In this document: one piece after another, positions 51,030 through 63,170 of the stretch
Position numbering within the stretch: the first letter of the stretch is position 1
How the letters are laid out: every line of letters begins with the position of its first letter
Source: Apostichopus japonicus
Lineage: Eukaryota; Echinodermata; Holothuroidea; Aspidochirotida; Stichopodidae
Direction: 5' to 3'
Length of the DNA: 64,000 nucleotides
NCBI RefSeq assembly: GCF_037975245.1
Contig: NC_092581.1
Coordinates: 14,834,303-14,898,302 of the forward strand
The notes under the pieces: model-generated
Seen by the model: the letters and a program-made list of their open reading frames with translations, nothing else
Database searches by the model: none
What the model was told of the DNA's origin: nothing
Position numbers and translations under genes: made by a program

Positions 51030-51617
51030 CACACCTACACCAAAAACAATAGGGGTCATGTACTCAATATGATGCATCCACACCAAGTATGAGAAGTATC
51101 AACGACTCCCATTGTTAGATATCATATAAAAGGCTTTTCAGAGTTTGACCTCAAATGAGGTTTGACCTCACACGCAACATGGATTCTTGTTCTCAATATG
51201 ACAAATCCATATACCATGTATCCTATGAAAGTATCCATGACTTCTACCATGAGAAATGGTAATGGTTTCAGGCCTGACAAATGTGTTTCAATGTACTCGC
51301 TATTTGGTGACCGCGACTGAAAGTCTACTCGCCAAAACGCAAAATTCACTCGCCACTATGACTACTGTTCAAATCTCCATAGAACAGATCTACAACATCA
51401 ATACTTTCTATGAACAATATGTTAGGCACTTAGGCAGATACATGGTGATACGTAATTGCACATTGGAAAATTATGTTCTTTGCAGTATGAAATTTAAACT
51501 TTTTTCACCAAAAGTAAGTTATGAACAATGTAAGACATGTCGCAAAATCATAAACAGGCAGCTAAGCCTACTGCATGTAGCGTCTCAAACAAATACAAAT
51601 AAAACATTTGCAAAAAT

Positions 51618-53323
51618 TAGTGTTCAACCGAGTAACCTAGTCGGAATCGGTACGAATATTGCATAATCGGAACATAATCGGAATCGGTAAAAATTACGTG
51701 ATATACCAGTTATTTCATACCGATTATTCAAAAACATATGGAAGGTGAAAATATCATTATTCAAAAACATATGGAAGTTGAAAATATCAACTGATGTATT
51801 AGGTTTGTTCTTTTACTACGAAATATTAAAATAAGACACCCTTTATAGGTCTTTCACAGTGTATACTTTCATCAATTTACGCTGCCAGGGTCGCCGATTT
51901 TGCTACCCTCGTGGTTAGTGACTTCAAATTTCTTGGCACAGTAGGCATAGCAGCAATACCAATTTCGCGAATTAACGAATGTGCTTGACAGGGTCGGAAA
52001 TAAGCGGGAGCGATGTGCTAAAAAGCCCTCCGAAAGCACAATTACGAGTGTGAAAAAGAAATATAAGAAAATCGCCCTCGTTATATCAGGTGTCTGTGTA
52101 AAATTAATTGTGACATGCGTTTGCTTTAGCTAGGAATTGCAGTTGCAGCGCGAATCGCGCAAACAGTTTTCACATCTCGCATCAAATTTGAAGCAGTGCG
52201 GTATGGTCGCGCACAATCCCCGGGAAGTTACCCGTGGAAAATTACGGCGTGCACGAAGCAATTTCAGTACCAGCGAAAATAACCTAAAATCCTCACAAAT
52301 CTCCGACCACATGGTAGCCTTACTTCACACTAAGTCAACTGCATGGAAATCTAACCTTGCCATCTGTTTATTCGCTCTAGTTGTGTCGCAAATAAAAAAT
52401 AAAAATATCCACGGAAACTGCAATCTTCGACCACATGTTAGCCTAACAACTACACTAAGTCAATGAGAAATGTAGCCTAACCATCGGTTTGCAAAAAAAA
52501 AAAAATGGCGTAGCAAACTTTCAATTTGCTGGAAATCGGCATTTGTTTGGAAGGTACTGTAAGTGATATGTCCTGAGAGGGAATGTTATATTTTATATTG
52601 GAGTAGTTTCTAGTTGTTATTATTTCTTTACATCAATCTGGTATTATATTTTAGAGAGTAATTTTAAACAAGTTACGATGGTACAATTTGCTTTTCAGTT
52701 TGATTGGCCTAAGCTTACATTTTTTAATTGAACCTGAATAGAGTTAAAGAGGTAACGAATAGGTATGTTTAACTTGAAGTTCGTAACATTTCTATTTGTT
52801 CATAAACAGTATAATACTGAAAATAAGTAGAAAATAATGTCGGAATGAAGGCAACATGTCATTAAAATTTACACTTGGTAAAGATTGAAGATGGATGGTT
52901 TGTCTGAGATACTTTTTGAGATGGATATTTTGAGTAACTATTCTTAGCCCATTTCAAGCCATTAACAGGTGACAGTCACGTCGAGGTGGTTAGGCCATTC
53001 GCTTAGTACAGTACTGACTAGGTAGGATGTCATATTTCCGTATTTTGGAAATTTTAAAATTTTAAAATTTTCTTTTCGAGAAACTCCAGAGGTAATTTTG
53101 TACATACAAAATGATACCTTAGAGCCTTGTATAGCAACGAAGCAAAAGGAAACAGGGGAAAATCACAACAATTATTGTTTCTGTCAAACTTTATTGCCGA
53201 TTTCGTATATACGGGATATTTTCTCATTTTCAAATAATCGGAATCGGAATCGGAATCGGTACGATTATGGAAAAAATAATCGGTAATCGGTATTTTCTGT
53301 TATGCATAATCGGTTGAACACTA
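51618..53323. mobile_element. Non-autonomous hAT-like element, 1.7 kb
   Basis: The 8-bp target duplication GCAAAAAT is at 51610-51617 and 53324-53331. The perfect terminal inverted repeats start TAGTGTTCAACCGA. Subterminal copies of AATCGG or AATCGGAATCGG occur at both ends (about 51640-51690 and 53236-53312), as in transposase-binding clusters. The interior frame at 52137-52466 is not a recognisable transposase. Confidence 0.9.
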
Positions 53324-53331
53324 GCAAAAAT

Positions 53332-54289
53332 ACCTACGAAGATAGCTTGGCTTCTGTTACATTAGGGCTCCATGGCACTAGCATACACTAGGCATATACT
53401 ATACAGTGTGCTATAGGCGTGCGCGAGTCCTAAGCCTATACAGTACCTCACTGCTTCTTCGAACCGCTATTCGATTAGGCGCGATTCGTACGTTTTCCCA
53501 ATTATTTATCTAATCTTTTAGCTGCAAATTGGTGAATATTATCGTTATTACTCCATTACATTGCCTAAATCAAAGCGATTTTTACGCAATGAAAATATAA
53601 GGTTGAAAAAGCATCTTCCAAAAATTCCTAGCAGCAATAACAGCAAACTGGTCCCAAACTCCTTAAATTGTTGTATGTATTGCGAATTATGACTGATGGC
53701 ATGTAGGAAAATGCCTTAAGAAATAATTTATGAGATGTTTTTTTTTTCCAGCTTAACTTAAGTGTATTGGTATTCTGACTGGTATTCTTCACGTTGTTGT
53801 GTTAACGAATCCAATTTTACCCCATGGTTACTGGCCTAGATTACATAAAATTGCCCATAGCTAGGCCTAGCCAGGTTTGTTCGAGTTGTCCCCATTTTAA
53901 GGACTAGCTATGCTGCACCTGGTGGAAGAGACTGCACAACTTGAGATCACAGCTCGTGAATTCACTGCCAGACTACGACCGTTTTACTCAAGTAATTCGC
54001 ATTGAGATTGATCATAGTCAAAAATCTAACAAGGTGACACTTAAGTGTCGTAAACAGCGCCTGGTCATTTCCCCAATGAAACTACATCCAAACCTGAAGT
54101 TTTTATTTAGCAGTGATCGAATCTCGACAATTGCGAAATACGACGGAAACCTTCCAATAGCACCGCTGTATGAACAAAGAGTACACCTTTTTTGCACGCA
54201 ATACAACGTATGTAGCCAAAGTATGCTCCAGAGAGACGCGCTGATGGCTATGGGGATTTTTCCGTGAGTCTTAATTGGATTCTACGGAT
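53332..54289. other. Spacer with one unexplained open frame
   Basis: Reading from a stop at about 53906 to the TGA at 54265-54267, the + strand is open for about 120 codons with no ATG near its start. The translation has balanced composition (Arg, Lys, Ser, Leu) and is followed by GTGAG at the stop codon. I do not recognise a family. It could be part of an old element or an isolated exon. The rest of the interval shows nothing. Confidence 0.3.
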
Positions 54290-54925
54290 GCCCATAAGAT
54301 TATTTCCAATTGCCAACAGGCCTCCTAGTCTTATGAGACGTAATGTACATTGGACATTGGGGTGTCCAAAAATACCAATTACAACAACTTTATGATGTAC
54401 CAGGACCCAGACAGCAGCCAGAAAGGGCCCATGGCCCACACATGATTTAATCATGTGAAAAGAGAGCAGGATGATTTCTTTTTATTGGCGCTGGACCCTA
54501 TGGTTATCGGGTATTAAAAAAAGAAAAACGTATGACTACAAATTTATCCTCTACCATGGCCCAGACAACCTCAAGGGCCCATGGCCCACACGTGATTTAA
54601 TCATGTGCAAAGACACAAGGATAATTCCTGTAGTTGCATTGGACCCTTTATACATTGGAGAAACCAAAAAATACCATCTACGACTTGTATCTGTACCGGG
54701 CCCCAGGCAACAGCCATAAAGTGCCCATGGCCCACACATGATTTGATTATGTTAACAAAAAGCAGGATAATTCTTTTAGAGGTGTTGGGCCTATTGGACA
54801 TTGCGGTATCCAAAATACCAACGACTTCATTTTTTAACTGTAACGGGGCCCATGCAGCAACCTCAAAGGCCCAAATGCCCACACAGGAATTAATCATGTG
54901 AAAATAGACACAGGGCCCAAAAATT
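54290..54925. repeat. Degenerate ~148-bp tandem repeat, about 4 copies
   Basis: Recurring anchors GGCCCACACATGATTTAATC occur near 54433, 54583 and 54729, with a more diverged one near 54875, giving steps of 150, 146 and 146 bp. Between anchors, phrases such as ATTGGACATTG and CAAAAATACCA recur. Copies differ strongly, so the array is old. Confidence 0.75.
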
Positions 54926-54974
54926 GCACAAAGGCATCAACGTGATCCCTGTGGCTTGAATATTTTATTTCCTT

Positions 54975-55310
54975 CTCTCGACATGCTGACACAAGTTTTG
55001 GACATTCTCATATAAATCTAGACATATATATAGACAGTTTTGGGCATTAACGAAACGTTGGCGCGCGCCGAAGTGCCAAAATTATAGCATGACGTCAATA
55101 TTGTATCTAGCAAGCAATGTTGACATGACCAATGTAGTAGTGGCATGCTGTTACAAGTTTTCGACATGTTGATGTTGAATTTGGCATGTTGATAGACGTA
55201 ATGACATATTGGTATTTTGTTTCGACATGTTCATATGGAATTGTAACATGTTGATATCGAATTGGACATATATATTTTAACTTGGACACTTCACTTTCTT
55301 TTTCGACATT
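54975..55310. repeat. Short degenerate repeat with GACATGTTGATAT core
   Basis: The phrase (T)CGACATG(T/C)TGA or GGACAT recurs roughly every 30-40 bp, for example near 54979, 55163, 55223 and 55250. It is a low-complexity ancient tandem repeat. The minus-strand frame through it is an effect of repetition. Confidence 0.55.
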
Positions 55311-55399
55311 TATGGAACGTTTGGCTCTCCGTAGTAATGCACGTGCTATTTATTAGGCTGGTCGGTGGGCCGAGATACGGAGGATTATGAACAAGATTC

Positions 55400-56165
55400 C
55401 ACAGTTTGGCCTTGGTGACTCCAAATGACCTATTAAATGTGATAGATATGTACATCAACATACTGAATATGACATCTGACCTTGTTGAAAAATATTGTGT
55501 ATAACATGGTTTTCACTATTTGACCTCTGGTGAACCCAAACGACCATTGACCTCCGCCCACAACATTAGGCTTCTTGTACTCAGTATGGTACAATTACAT
55601 ACCAAATATGCAATCTGTCCAAGCTTCCCTTGCGAAAAGTTGCAATAATATGTTTAGAAAGGTGTGTAAGTGTAGAGAGACACGTAAGAGGGGATCAAAG
55701 TAAATGTTTGGCGTTTGTTGATTTCAAATGATCTATGACCTCCACCAAAAGCAATAGTAGGCTCCTTCAATTGATATGGCACATCTACAAACCAAATATC
55801 TGTCTTGCAATATCATGTTTACAAGGCTAATTCACGATTCGACCTGTTGTCCCCAAATGACCTTTGACCTCCACCAAAATCGATAGGCTTCTTGTACTCA
55901 ATGTTATACACCTTAATACCAAGTATATCTGCCCAAGCTTGAAACTTGAGATATCATGTTTTCAAGGTTTCACAATATGACCCCTAGTGACCCCATATGA
56001 CCTTTGTCCTCCACCAAAACAATAAGCTTCTTGCACTCAATGTGGTACTTCTACACACTAATATATGGTCTGCCTAAGCTTCCCTTCTTGAGATATCGTG
56101 TTTACAAGGGTTTTTTCACCAAATACGTTACCCCTGTTGATGAGGTCAATGGTCATTTCAGGACA
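55400..56165. repeat. Degenerate ~150-bp repeat field
   Basis: A phrase order recurs at least five times: TGACC...CCAAATGACCTTTGACCTCCACCAAAA, then AATAGGCTTCTTGTACTCAAT, then CCAAGCTT and GAGATATCATGTTTACAAGG. Diverged pieces of the same family appear at about 51040-51300. It is typical of old interspersed tandem fragments in marine invertebrate genomes. There is no coding signal. Confidence 0.65.
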
Positions 56166-56232
56166 ACCTGTGTCATTTTGAATTTATTGTTTTAACATTA
56201 CACTGCTTTTCACTGTATTACTTAGATTAAAT

Positions 56233-56604
56233 ATGCTGTACACCATCACTATACAGTACGTCAGATTCATGAAGAAAACTGCTGATGTTATATCATCGAA
56301 ACCACAATGCATTTTTGCATTCTGGTTTCTATTTCTTTTTAACGACCTTGAATTGTACAGAACAGATAAGACTTTATCCAGGTGGTTTAGGCGCAGAGAA
56401 AACAAACTGAGCATTATGCTGGCCAAGTCGACCATACAGATTGGTTATTTGAGCGGCTTTTTATGTTTTCATATCATTTCCACTCGTAATCTGATCTGTG
56501 GAAGGTACTATTCGAGGGAGACTTCTTACCGTTCGATTCCTACTCTTAAACGACCATGCCAGGAAACTTCAGATTGCCGGGTAGCTTTGTACGTGCAAGT
56601 ATAG
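56233..56604 (+). other. Unexplained open frame of 123 codons
   Basis: It starts at an ATG and is open to a stop at 56602-56604. The translation mixes hydrophobic stretches (Phe-Ala-Phe-Trp-Phe-Leu-Phe-Leu) with basic ones and has six cysteines without pattern. The 3' end overlaps the 134-bp satellite at 56576. I see no splice context, domain or codon bias, so a chance frame is the best explanation. Confidence 0.15.
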
Positions 56605-57310
56605 GCCTACACTGAAATAATATCGGTAAGTATAATCACACAAAGTTTAGTGGCGATCGATGTATTTTACTCAGACAAGATTCCAGGAAATGCAAACTTA
56701 GTTGAATATGCCGGATACATGCAAGTATTGAAATTATATTGGTAAGTATATAATGCATATAAAGTTTAGTATGTATTTTACTCAGACCAGTTTCCAACAA
56801 ATGCAATCTTTGTTGAGTATGCCGGGTAGATTTGTACACGCAAATATAGGCCTACATTGAAGTTATATTGGTATGTACAGTATATAATGTATATAAAGTT
56901 TACTATGTATTTTACTCAGACCAGTTTCCAACAAATGCAAACTTTGTTGAGTATGCCGGGTAGATTTGTACACGCAAATATAGGCCTACATTGAAGTTAT
57001 ATTGGTATGTACAGTATATAAAGTATATAAAGTTTAGTATGTATTTTAATCAGACAAGTTTCCAACAAATGCAATCTTTGTTGAGTATGCCGGGTAGATT
57101 TGTACACGCAAATATAGGCCTACATTGAAGTTATATTGGTATGTACAGTATATAATGTATATAAAGTTTAGTATGTATTTTAATCAGACAAGTTTCCAAC
57201 AAATGCAAACTTTGTTGAGTATGCCGGGTAGATTTGTACATTCAAGTATAAGCCTACACTGAAATTATATCGGTAAGTACATAATGCATATAAAGTTTAG
57301 TATGTATTTT
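56576..57310. repeat. 134-bp tandem satellite, about 5.5 copies
   Basis: The phrase GCCGGGTAGATTTGTACACG or its variants begins units at 56576, 56710, 56821, 56955, 57089 and 57223. The period is 134 bp except for one 111-bp unit with an internal deletion. The three units from 56821 to 57222 are nearly identical and the outer ones are diverged. Confidence 0.9.
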
Positions 57311-60179
57311 AAAGACCTATTCAATTTAATATGGATAAATAACAAATGGAAACACTAAATTATTAATTAAATTGGTTACAAATTCATGAAAACTACACAT
57401 TTTCTTCAAATGCTTTTCGGTTTTGTTTCAAATAGATTAAATCAGTTACAAAGTATACTCATATTAAATGTCCTCTACATTTCACACAGCGTAGTCATTG
57501 CAGTAACTAATTCATATATGACAAACGCTCATGACATCACTTCTCTTCAAACCAGCCATGGAGCACATTAAAAAAAAGCAAACAGTATATGCTTAACTGG
57601 TGACCTTTTTCAGTCGTGTTTCTGTGAAAGGACCGTATTTTATCAAATCAATACCGTAGGGTTTTTATTGGGGCATAAGTCAACAACTGGGTTTGTTTAA
57701 GCAGATTTAATGGCAATCTATGTATTTAGTAGACTGCCGTAACCACACGTGGATGTTTATTAAAGCTGATGTCGATGATTCAGAAATTAATACATACATA
57801 TGACATTTATAGTTACAAATAAATATGAACTAAACTTTAGATTGAGAAATTTTAACATTTTGTCTAAATAGGATGCGGAATTACTGAGAGCATAAATATT
57901 CTATCAATATTTAATTCTTGATTTCCCCCAAGCGATGAGACCCATGACGCACGGTTACTAAAAAGGAAAGACCAGTACATAAAACACCTAAGCGAAGAAT
58001 GGAATAGTCCTAACCCACGGTGTTACCGTTATTCCGCGTTACTTGCACGAATTGATTATTCGGACACGAAATCCCTGCACATTTATGAACTTCCTGGTGA
58101 ATTATAAAAGCGTCTTGGGGTAGTTGAAGGAATTGGATATGATTTACTCACATTGAAGGTATTTTTCAATTGATCTAGTTCAAGCAAACGTGACTGTCAG
58201 TTTGTCCAAAAATGATGAATTACTCAAAGCATAAGCTTTACAATATTCTTTGATTTGCGAATTCCCGAAAAGATGTGACCCACGCACGATTATTCACCAT
58301 TTCTACAGAAATTTCTTGCATCAGTACATAGCTAACTTTTAAGTTAAATCATCAGATTGAGCAAATTTTTGAAATAAGAATTGATTGATGACTCCCGATC
58401 GTCGAAACAAGCATGCTAACATGTTAACAACCATATACTCAACATTAATTTTGACGGCAATTTAAAGGTTAATAATTGCTCGAAGCTTTTCAAAAGTATA
58501 TTTTCCCTCAGGTTTGGTATACCTCCACATATTATATCCAGACATAAATAAAAAACGCTTACCGCAAACAGCTATATATAGTCTACGTTAAATATACCAG
58601 AAAGGAAAATGAGTCGAGGATGGTTATTAAGCGCTGGCTAAAATGTTTCAACATGAGTAAATCATTATTTATATATTTGTGGGTGCGCAGAGGATCTTTA
58701 ACATTTCATTACATATTCAGTTGAGGCAGGACTTTATATCCTGACAAAATGAAAGTTTTAACACGCTGAAAGCCAAATGCCCAAGTCGAGTATATATGTG
58801 TATAAATATATTCACCTATTGTTGAATTTCCTTTCTTGAGCGTTACCTGGCAATTGTCGAGATTTTGCACGACAAGGTTTTAATTGTAGTTCCGTTATGA
58901 CCTGCGAATCATATTTATTAAACCAATCAATCAAATCTTCGTTATGAAAACTATAGCCATAAAGATGTCATCTTCTCAAGAGACAAATTAAATATGGAAG
59001 CACAACAATAAACATATCATGTTAGTTAGTCAAGAAATATGAGCTCAACTAAAAGAGTCTGTAAAGGCTTTGAAATCTATAACATGTTTTCGTTTCGAAT
59101 CGAAGAACGGTAACCGAGAGATGTTACCATTCGACTTTTCTAAATCCGGTGGCGGACTTGAACATCCATTATAATATTGAATCAAACTCATATCAAAGTT
59201 ACAAATTAAGCCACACGTTATAACCGTTACTCGTTAATACAAGTAATTATGCCTAAACTGGTAATGGAGGAACTAGGCACGAAATGTTTATTTCTTTTTA
59301 TAAGGGGAGTAGGAAATGAACCGATTAATGCGACAGCACATTCCCTCAAAAAGTTAAGGCCAATATGCAGGCTTCCGTCCATAACCTTCATCTCCAACTA
59401 AGACCCCTTTACACCCCCCCCCCCCACCTTCCGCTTCGGACATAATCGCAAAGTGATGGTTGATACACGTGGATATATTACAGTTATATTATACAGTAAT
59501 ACACGTTGACATGTATATTAGGTTACCAATGAACTTGGCGACAGCCGCGTATTCGACACAACTGAAGACCAAGTTATGAACGCCATATAAAGTCAAAACA
59601 AATAAGGCGAAGATACACTGCCCCGTCGGACGTTACTTCATGTTCTGCCAGTATTATCTGAGTGTTTGTGTTATGAACAACATTTACTGCAAATTAATGA
59701 TCTATAGATCGTATGATATCGTGTCATATCGTGTTACATCGTATTACAATTTTTTGTTTTATTGTTTCACAGGAGTGTTAAATACCCATCGCATTGTATC
59801 AACCGACAGATGTCTGCTATGTGTGATTCGCAGTTGTTCTTCAAAAGAAAGATACAAAAATATTGCGAAAATATTCGAATTGATTGCTGGAAGTTTTTCT
59901 TATAGGAAACACGGGAATGTTATATTTGATAACTCTGGGAAGGAAGCTCGATAGATGACCCATATATGGTAGTTTGTTTTGCATATGCTAACACACATTC
60001 CATTCCCCTTGAAAAGCTCATGCGACCAAACCTCCTCTGTTTCGACATTTTCCAAATGTCCTATCTTCAACCAGAAATAAAGATTCCTGATGAAGGACAC
60101 ACCGACACTGATTTTTGGGATCCATTGTTAAGGGCTCTTTTGTATTACATAAAGGTCAGTTAGGAGCTTCAAGGTCGCA
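57311..60179. other. Spacer upstream of the class C GPCR
   Basis: This is AT-rich with a C run near 59415. An ATATAAAG box near 59584 could be a TATA element, but there is no transcript evidence. A possible 5' exon begins after TTTCACAG at 59772; its translation has a stop before the GPCR start, so at most it would be untranslated. Nothing else is supported. Confidence 0.35.
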
Positions 60180-60465
60180 ATGGCAGTCAGCTATCTAACA
60201 TTATTCCTCGTAATAACGTCGTTAACATTAATGATCAATTCAAAGGAAGTGACAAACGACGCCCTTGTCGAAGAGGCCACACCTCTTCCAGAATCGTTTC
60301 ATCGTGTTGGTGATTTTCTTATAGGGGGACTATTTGATATCCACTTTTTCCAAGTTGGGACCGATGGTCCTATAAATCCGTTAAGTCTACAGTGGATGTA
60401 CGCAATGGTCTTTGCCATAGAAGATATAAACAATAGAACAGACCTGCTGCCTAATGTTACTTTAG
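60180..60465 (+). CDS. Class C GPCR, first coding exon (signal peptide and start of Venus-flytrap domain), partial
   Basis: The ATG at 60180 has a G at -3 and +4 and an in-frame TAA upstream at 60150. The exon runs 95 codons to the donor TTAG|GTAAGT after 60465, phase 1. Residues 1-21 form a hydrophobic signal peptide ending near Ile-Asn-Ser. Then come hallmarks of family C receptors (calcium-sensing, V2R-like, mGluR): Gly-Asp-Phe-Leu-Ile-Gly-Gly-Leu-Phe-Asp-Ile-His, and Met-Val-Phe-Ala-Ile-Glu-Asp-Ile-Asn-Asn-Arg-Thr-Asp-Leu-Leu-Pro-Asn-Val-Thr-Leu. This is the beginning of the ligand-binding domain outside the cell. The later exons are not seen before the window ends at 64000, so the first intron exceeds 3.5 kb or the gene is a fragment. 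Subfamily and ligand cannot be told from this exon. Confidence 0.78.
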
Positions 60466-61437
60466 GTAAGTTTCTTGAATGTTCATGTAAATTATGAATT
60501 TCTATAACGTGTGACGTAAAATGGGATGTAAAGTTTTGAATAAGGCCAATTATTCGATCACTGCAATGTTGTTATCGGTACAATAAAGCAATATTCTTAT
60601 TCGTGATTGTTGGTGTTTCTTTGGCTTTATATTTATTATTTATTGCATGTCGGGTCTTTGTAAATGTTCTTTAGCATCTTATAAATCATAGTAGCAACTT
60701 TGAACTATAATATAGCTATTCATGCATACTAAAGTGACCTTCAGCTATTATATAGCTCTAACAAAAACTAACGTTGTACATCCTGTCGTAACATACATTT
60801 GGTTAAATACAGTTTTTTTATTCCTTCAAGGAATCATGCTCTTTCTATTGTCTGATATTTGTAGACAGCAATATCCTCTCTTTGTTTTTTTTTTCAATAG
60901 GAACCTCGTGAAATATAATATTATGAATATTTTTTCCCTATATAAGACTCTTTGAACATGAGTAGTTCAATGAAAGAATATCTATTTAAAACAAAAATCG
61001 TTAAGTGTTATTCATATAGACACTCCGCGCATCCAACTTTAATCAAAACAAAATCGTTATTAAAATTTTCGTTGACAGTCTTTGCTTGTTATCAATTTGG
61101 CTTATTTTGGTCAATTATTAACAGTTGTTAATGTGAAGTACAGTTTATAATATGACTTATCTTTGTTTCTTCAGATGGTTTCTTTAAATGGTCATATAGT
61201 TAATGAATCTTTATCATCTACTTGTCTATAGAACGGGCGGTATAATCTATAGAAAGTAGGGAGTGCCAAGCAAAACTAGATCTTTATCAGAGATCTTTTT
61301 ATTCGAAATAATGAAACATAAACATAAAAAACCTTTTTGTTTTTTTGTTAACTTCATTCAGGGGGGGGGGGGGGGGATTCAGTCGTAGCATTGGGTATGT
61401 AAGCACCACAGTATTCCCTGTAGTTTATACTATTGGG
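60466..61437. other. Start of the GPCR intron
   Basis: AT-rich, with a G run at about 61362-61376. No exon with the expected continuation of the Venus-flytrap domain was found here. Confidence 0.5.
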
Positions 61438-61877
61438 TAGGGATGCACCGGATTCAAACTTTTGGATCCGGCCGGAGCCGGATTTTGCCGGATAAAATCC
61501 GGCCGGAACCGGATTTTTTCATAACACAAAAGAAAATCCTTAATAACAAGTAGAAGTATGAAACAAGGAGTATTATATTGGTTGATCTTTAGAAACAGTG
61601 GGTCAAACCATTGAGAAAATCAAATTAAACATGTTAAACCTGATTTTTCCCTACTTTGAATGTTTTTTATTAATTTTGGGAAATAGTTTACATTGATTTA
61701 AGTTAATACCAACACCTTTTTAAGGAATAATTCAGGCCTAATTTTGAAAAAGATCCGGCCAGATTTTGAAAAAGATCCGGCCAGATTTTGAAAAAGATCC
61801 GGCCGGAACCGGAACCGGATAATTGCTCACTATCCGGCCGGATAGTCCGGCCGGACCGGATATCCGGTGCATCCCTA
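61438..61877. mobile_element. Non-autonomous hAT-like element, 440 bp
   Basis: The 8-bp target duplication CTATTGGG is at 61430-61437 and 61878-61885. The perfect 16-bp terminal inverted repeats are TAGGGATGCACCGGAT. Both ends contain clusters of CCGGCCGGA or CCGGAACCGGA, and three tandem copies of an AAAAAGATCCGGCCAGATTTTG-type phrase lie near 61747-61800. There is no coding sequence. Confidence 0.95.
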
Positions 61878-62432
61878 CTATTGGGTAAACTCTCGTTATA
61901 AGCCACACAAATAAATCGTAAGTTCTTTAGGAGGTATTAGGATTTACAAGATTGTGTCATATCTTCAATGAATTGCGTTTGCTTCCATTTATGTCAATGA
62001 CCTATAGGGAAGAAGCTACATTTGCATTCTCCTGGCTGGCCGACCTCTCCCGCCCGCCACTATACCTCCAAAATAAAAATAAAAGTGAGAAAATGTATAG
62101 CTTCAAGCTGATTCAACAAGCAAGATATATATTTACAATGCATTCATGGAATGTAACACTTAATCGCATATGCCTCAATATACCACACACAAAAATCAAT
62201 AACATTACAGTCATTTAACTGCTTTCATAGAACACCTTCAAAATAAATATTCTTTCTTAATGATTTATCCCAATGAACAATTTTAACTTTAAGTACCATA
62301 AATGCTATGCAATATTAAAAAAAAAGAATGACTTAAAAATTTAGTTGTTTTTATGTTTGTAGAGTAAAACTAAACTGCTCTGAGTTCACGTCGTATTCTT
62401 ATAGGCCGATTTAATGTTTAAGAAATGTCCCT

Positions 62433-63170
62433 TTAAAGGGTGTGAAGACTCGCGCAAAAAGAAACGTCTCATGCCGGTAATCTGGCCTAGTTTCGAATGA
62501 GATGTGGCAGAAGTGTTACACACCACCATCGATCCCAGAAAAAACACACACAGCTTGCCACCATCGGTTATTAGACCAAGGGCGTAGGAACCGGGGGGCT
62601 GGGGGCGCCAGCCCCCCCAGTGAAAAATGTGGAGGGGCGGAAGTATCATTCCGCCCCCCCGGTTCGCAAGTCAGAAAACCCCTTTTTCATTTCCAAATGA
62701 GAAAAAAATCTCATTTGGAGCACCAAATTGCATCTTAGGCTAGGTGAAAATACAAAATTAAGTTTACAAAATGGAGTGGGTGTTGAAGTGTGCTATATTG
62801 CACCAAATTGCATCTGAGGCCACCTGGAAATGCAAAAAAATCCAAAGGGGAGGGGGACACCCCCTCCCCTTAGACCCCTCCCCCAGGCCGGCCATCAGTC
62901 TTCAGCCCCCCCCACTCAAAAGTACCTTCCTACGCCACTGTATTAGACACTAGTGTTCAGTCAGTACATACAGCTGCGGTCAATACCCACAGCACAGTGT
63001 ACACACAATACAGCGATGGACATCTCAGGTCCAGCTAAAGATAACAAGGCATCACGTTTCATTACTGTCTGATTTTGGAGCAGCACGAACAAAACGCTTG
63101 CAAGCAACGGAAAGTTAACTTTTTTTCAGATGGCCGCATGCGGTTTGGGGCGAGTCTTCAAAGCCTTTAA
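62433..63170. mobile_element. TTAA-flanked MITE, copy 2, interrupted by a hAT-like element
   Basis: TTAA is at 62433-62436 and 63167-63170. The inner ends are AGGGTGTGAAGACTCG and, inverted, AGGCTTTGAAGACTCG. It aligns along its length with the element at 41194-41540, including the phrase GTTTCGAATGAG and the block CAGTGTACA. It is split by the element at 62577-62940. Confidence 0.82.
62577..62940. mobile_element. Non-autonomous hAT-like element, 364 bp, nested
   Basis: The 8-bp target duplication TATTAGAC is at 62569-62576 and 62941-62948. The terminal inverted repeats are CAAGGGCGTAGGAA and, inverted from the right, CAGTGGCGTAGGAA. The empty site is visible in the sister MITE at 41194-41540 (a single AATTAGAC). 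It contains the block CCTCCCCTTAGACCCCTCCC also found in the element at 31251. Confidence 0.95.

Noticed and set aside
59640-59954. 104-aa frame upstream of the GPCR
   Set aside because: It has no signal peptide or family pattern and stops before the GPCR start. At most part of it could be untranslated leader.
62386-62953. Several Pro- and Gly-rich frames near 62.5-62.9 kb
   Set aside because: They read through the C/G-rich blocks of the nested transposon.
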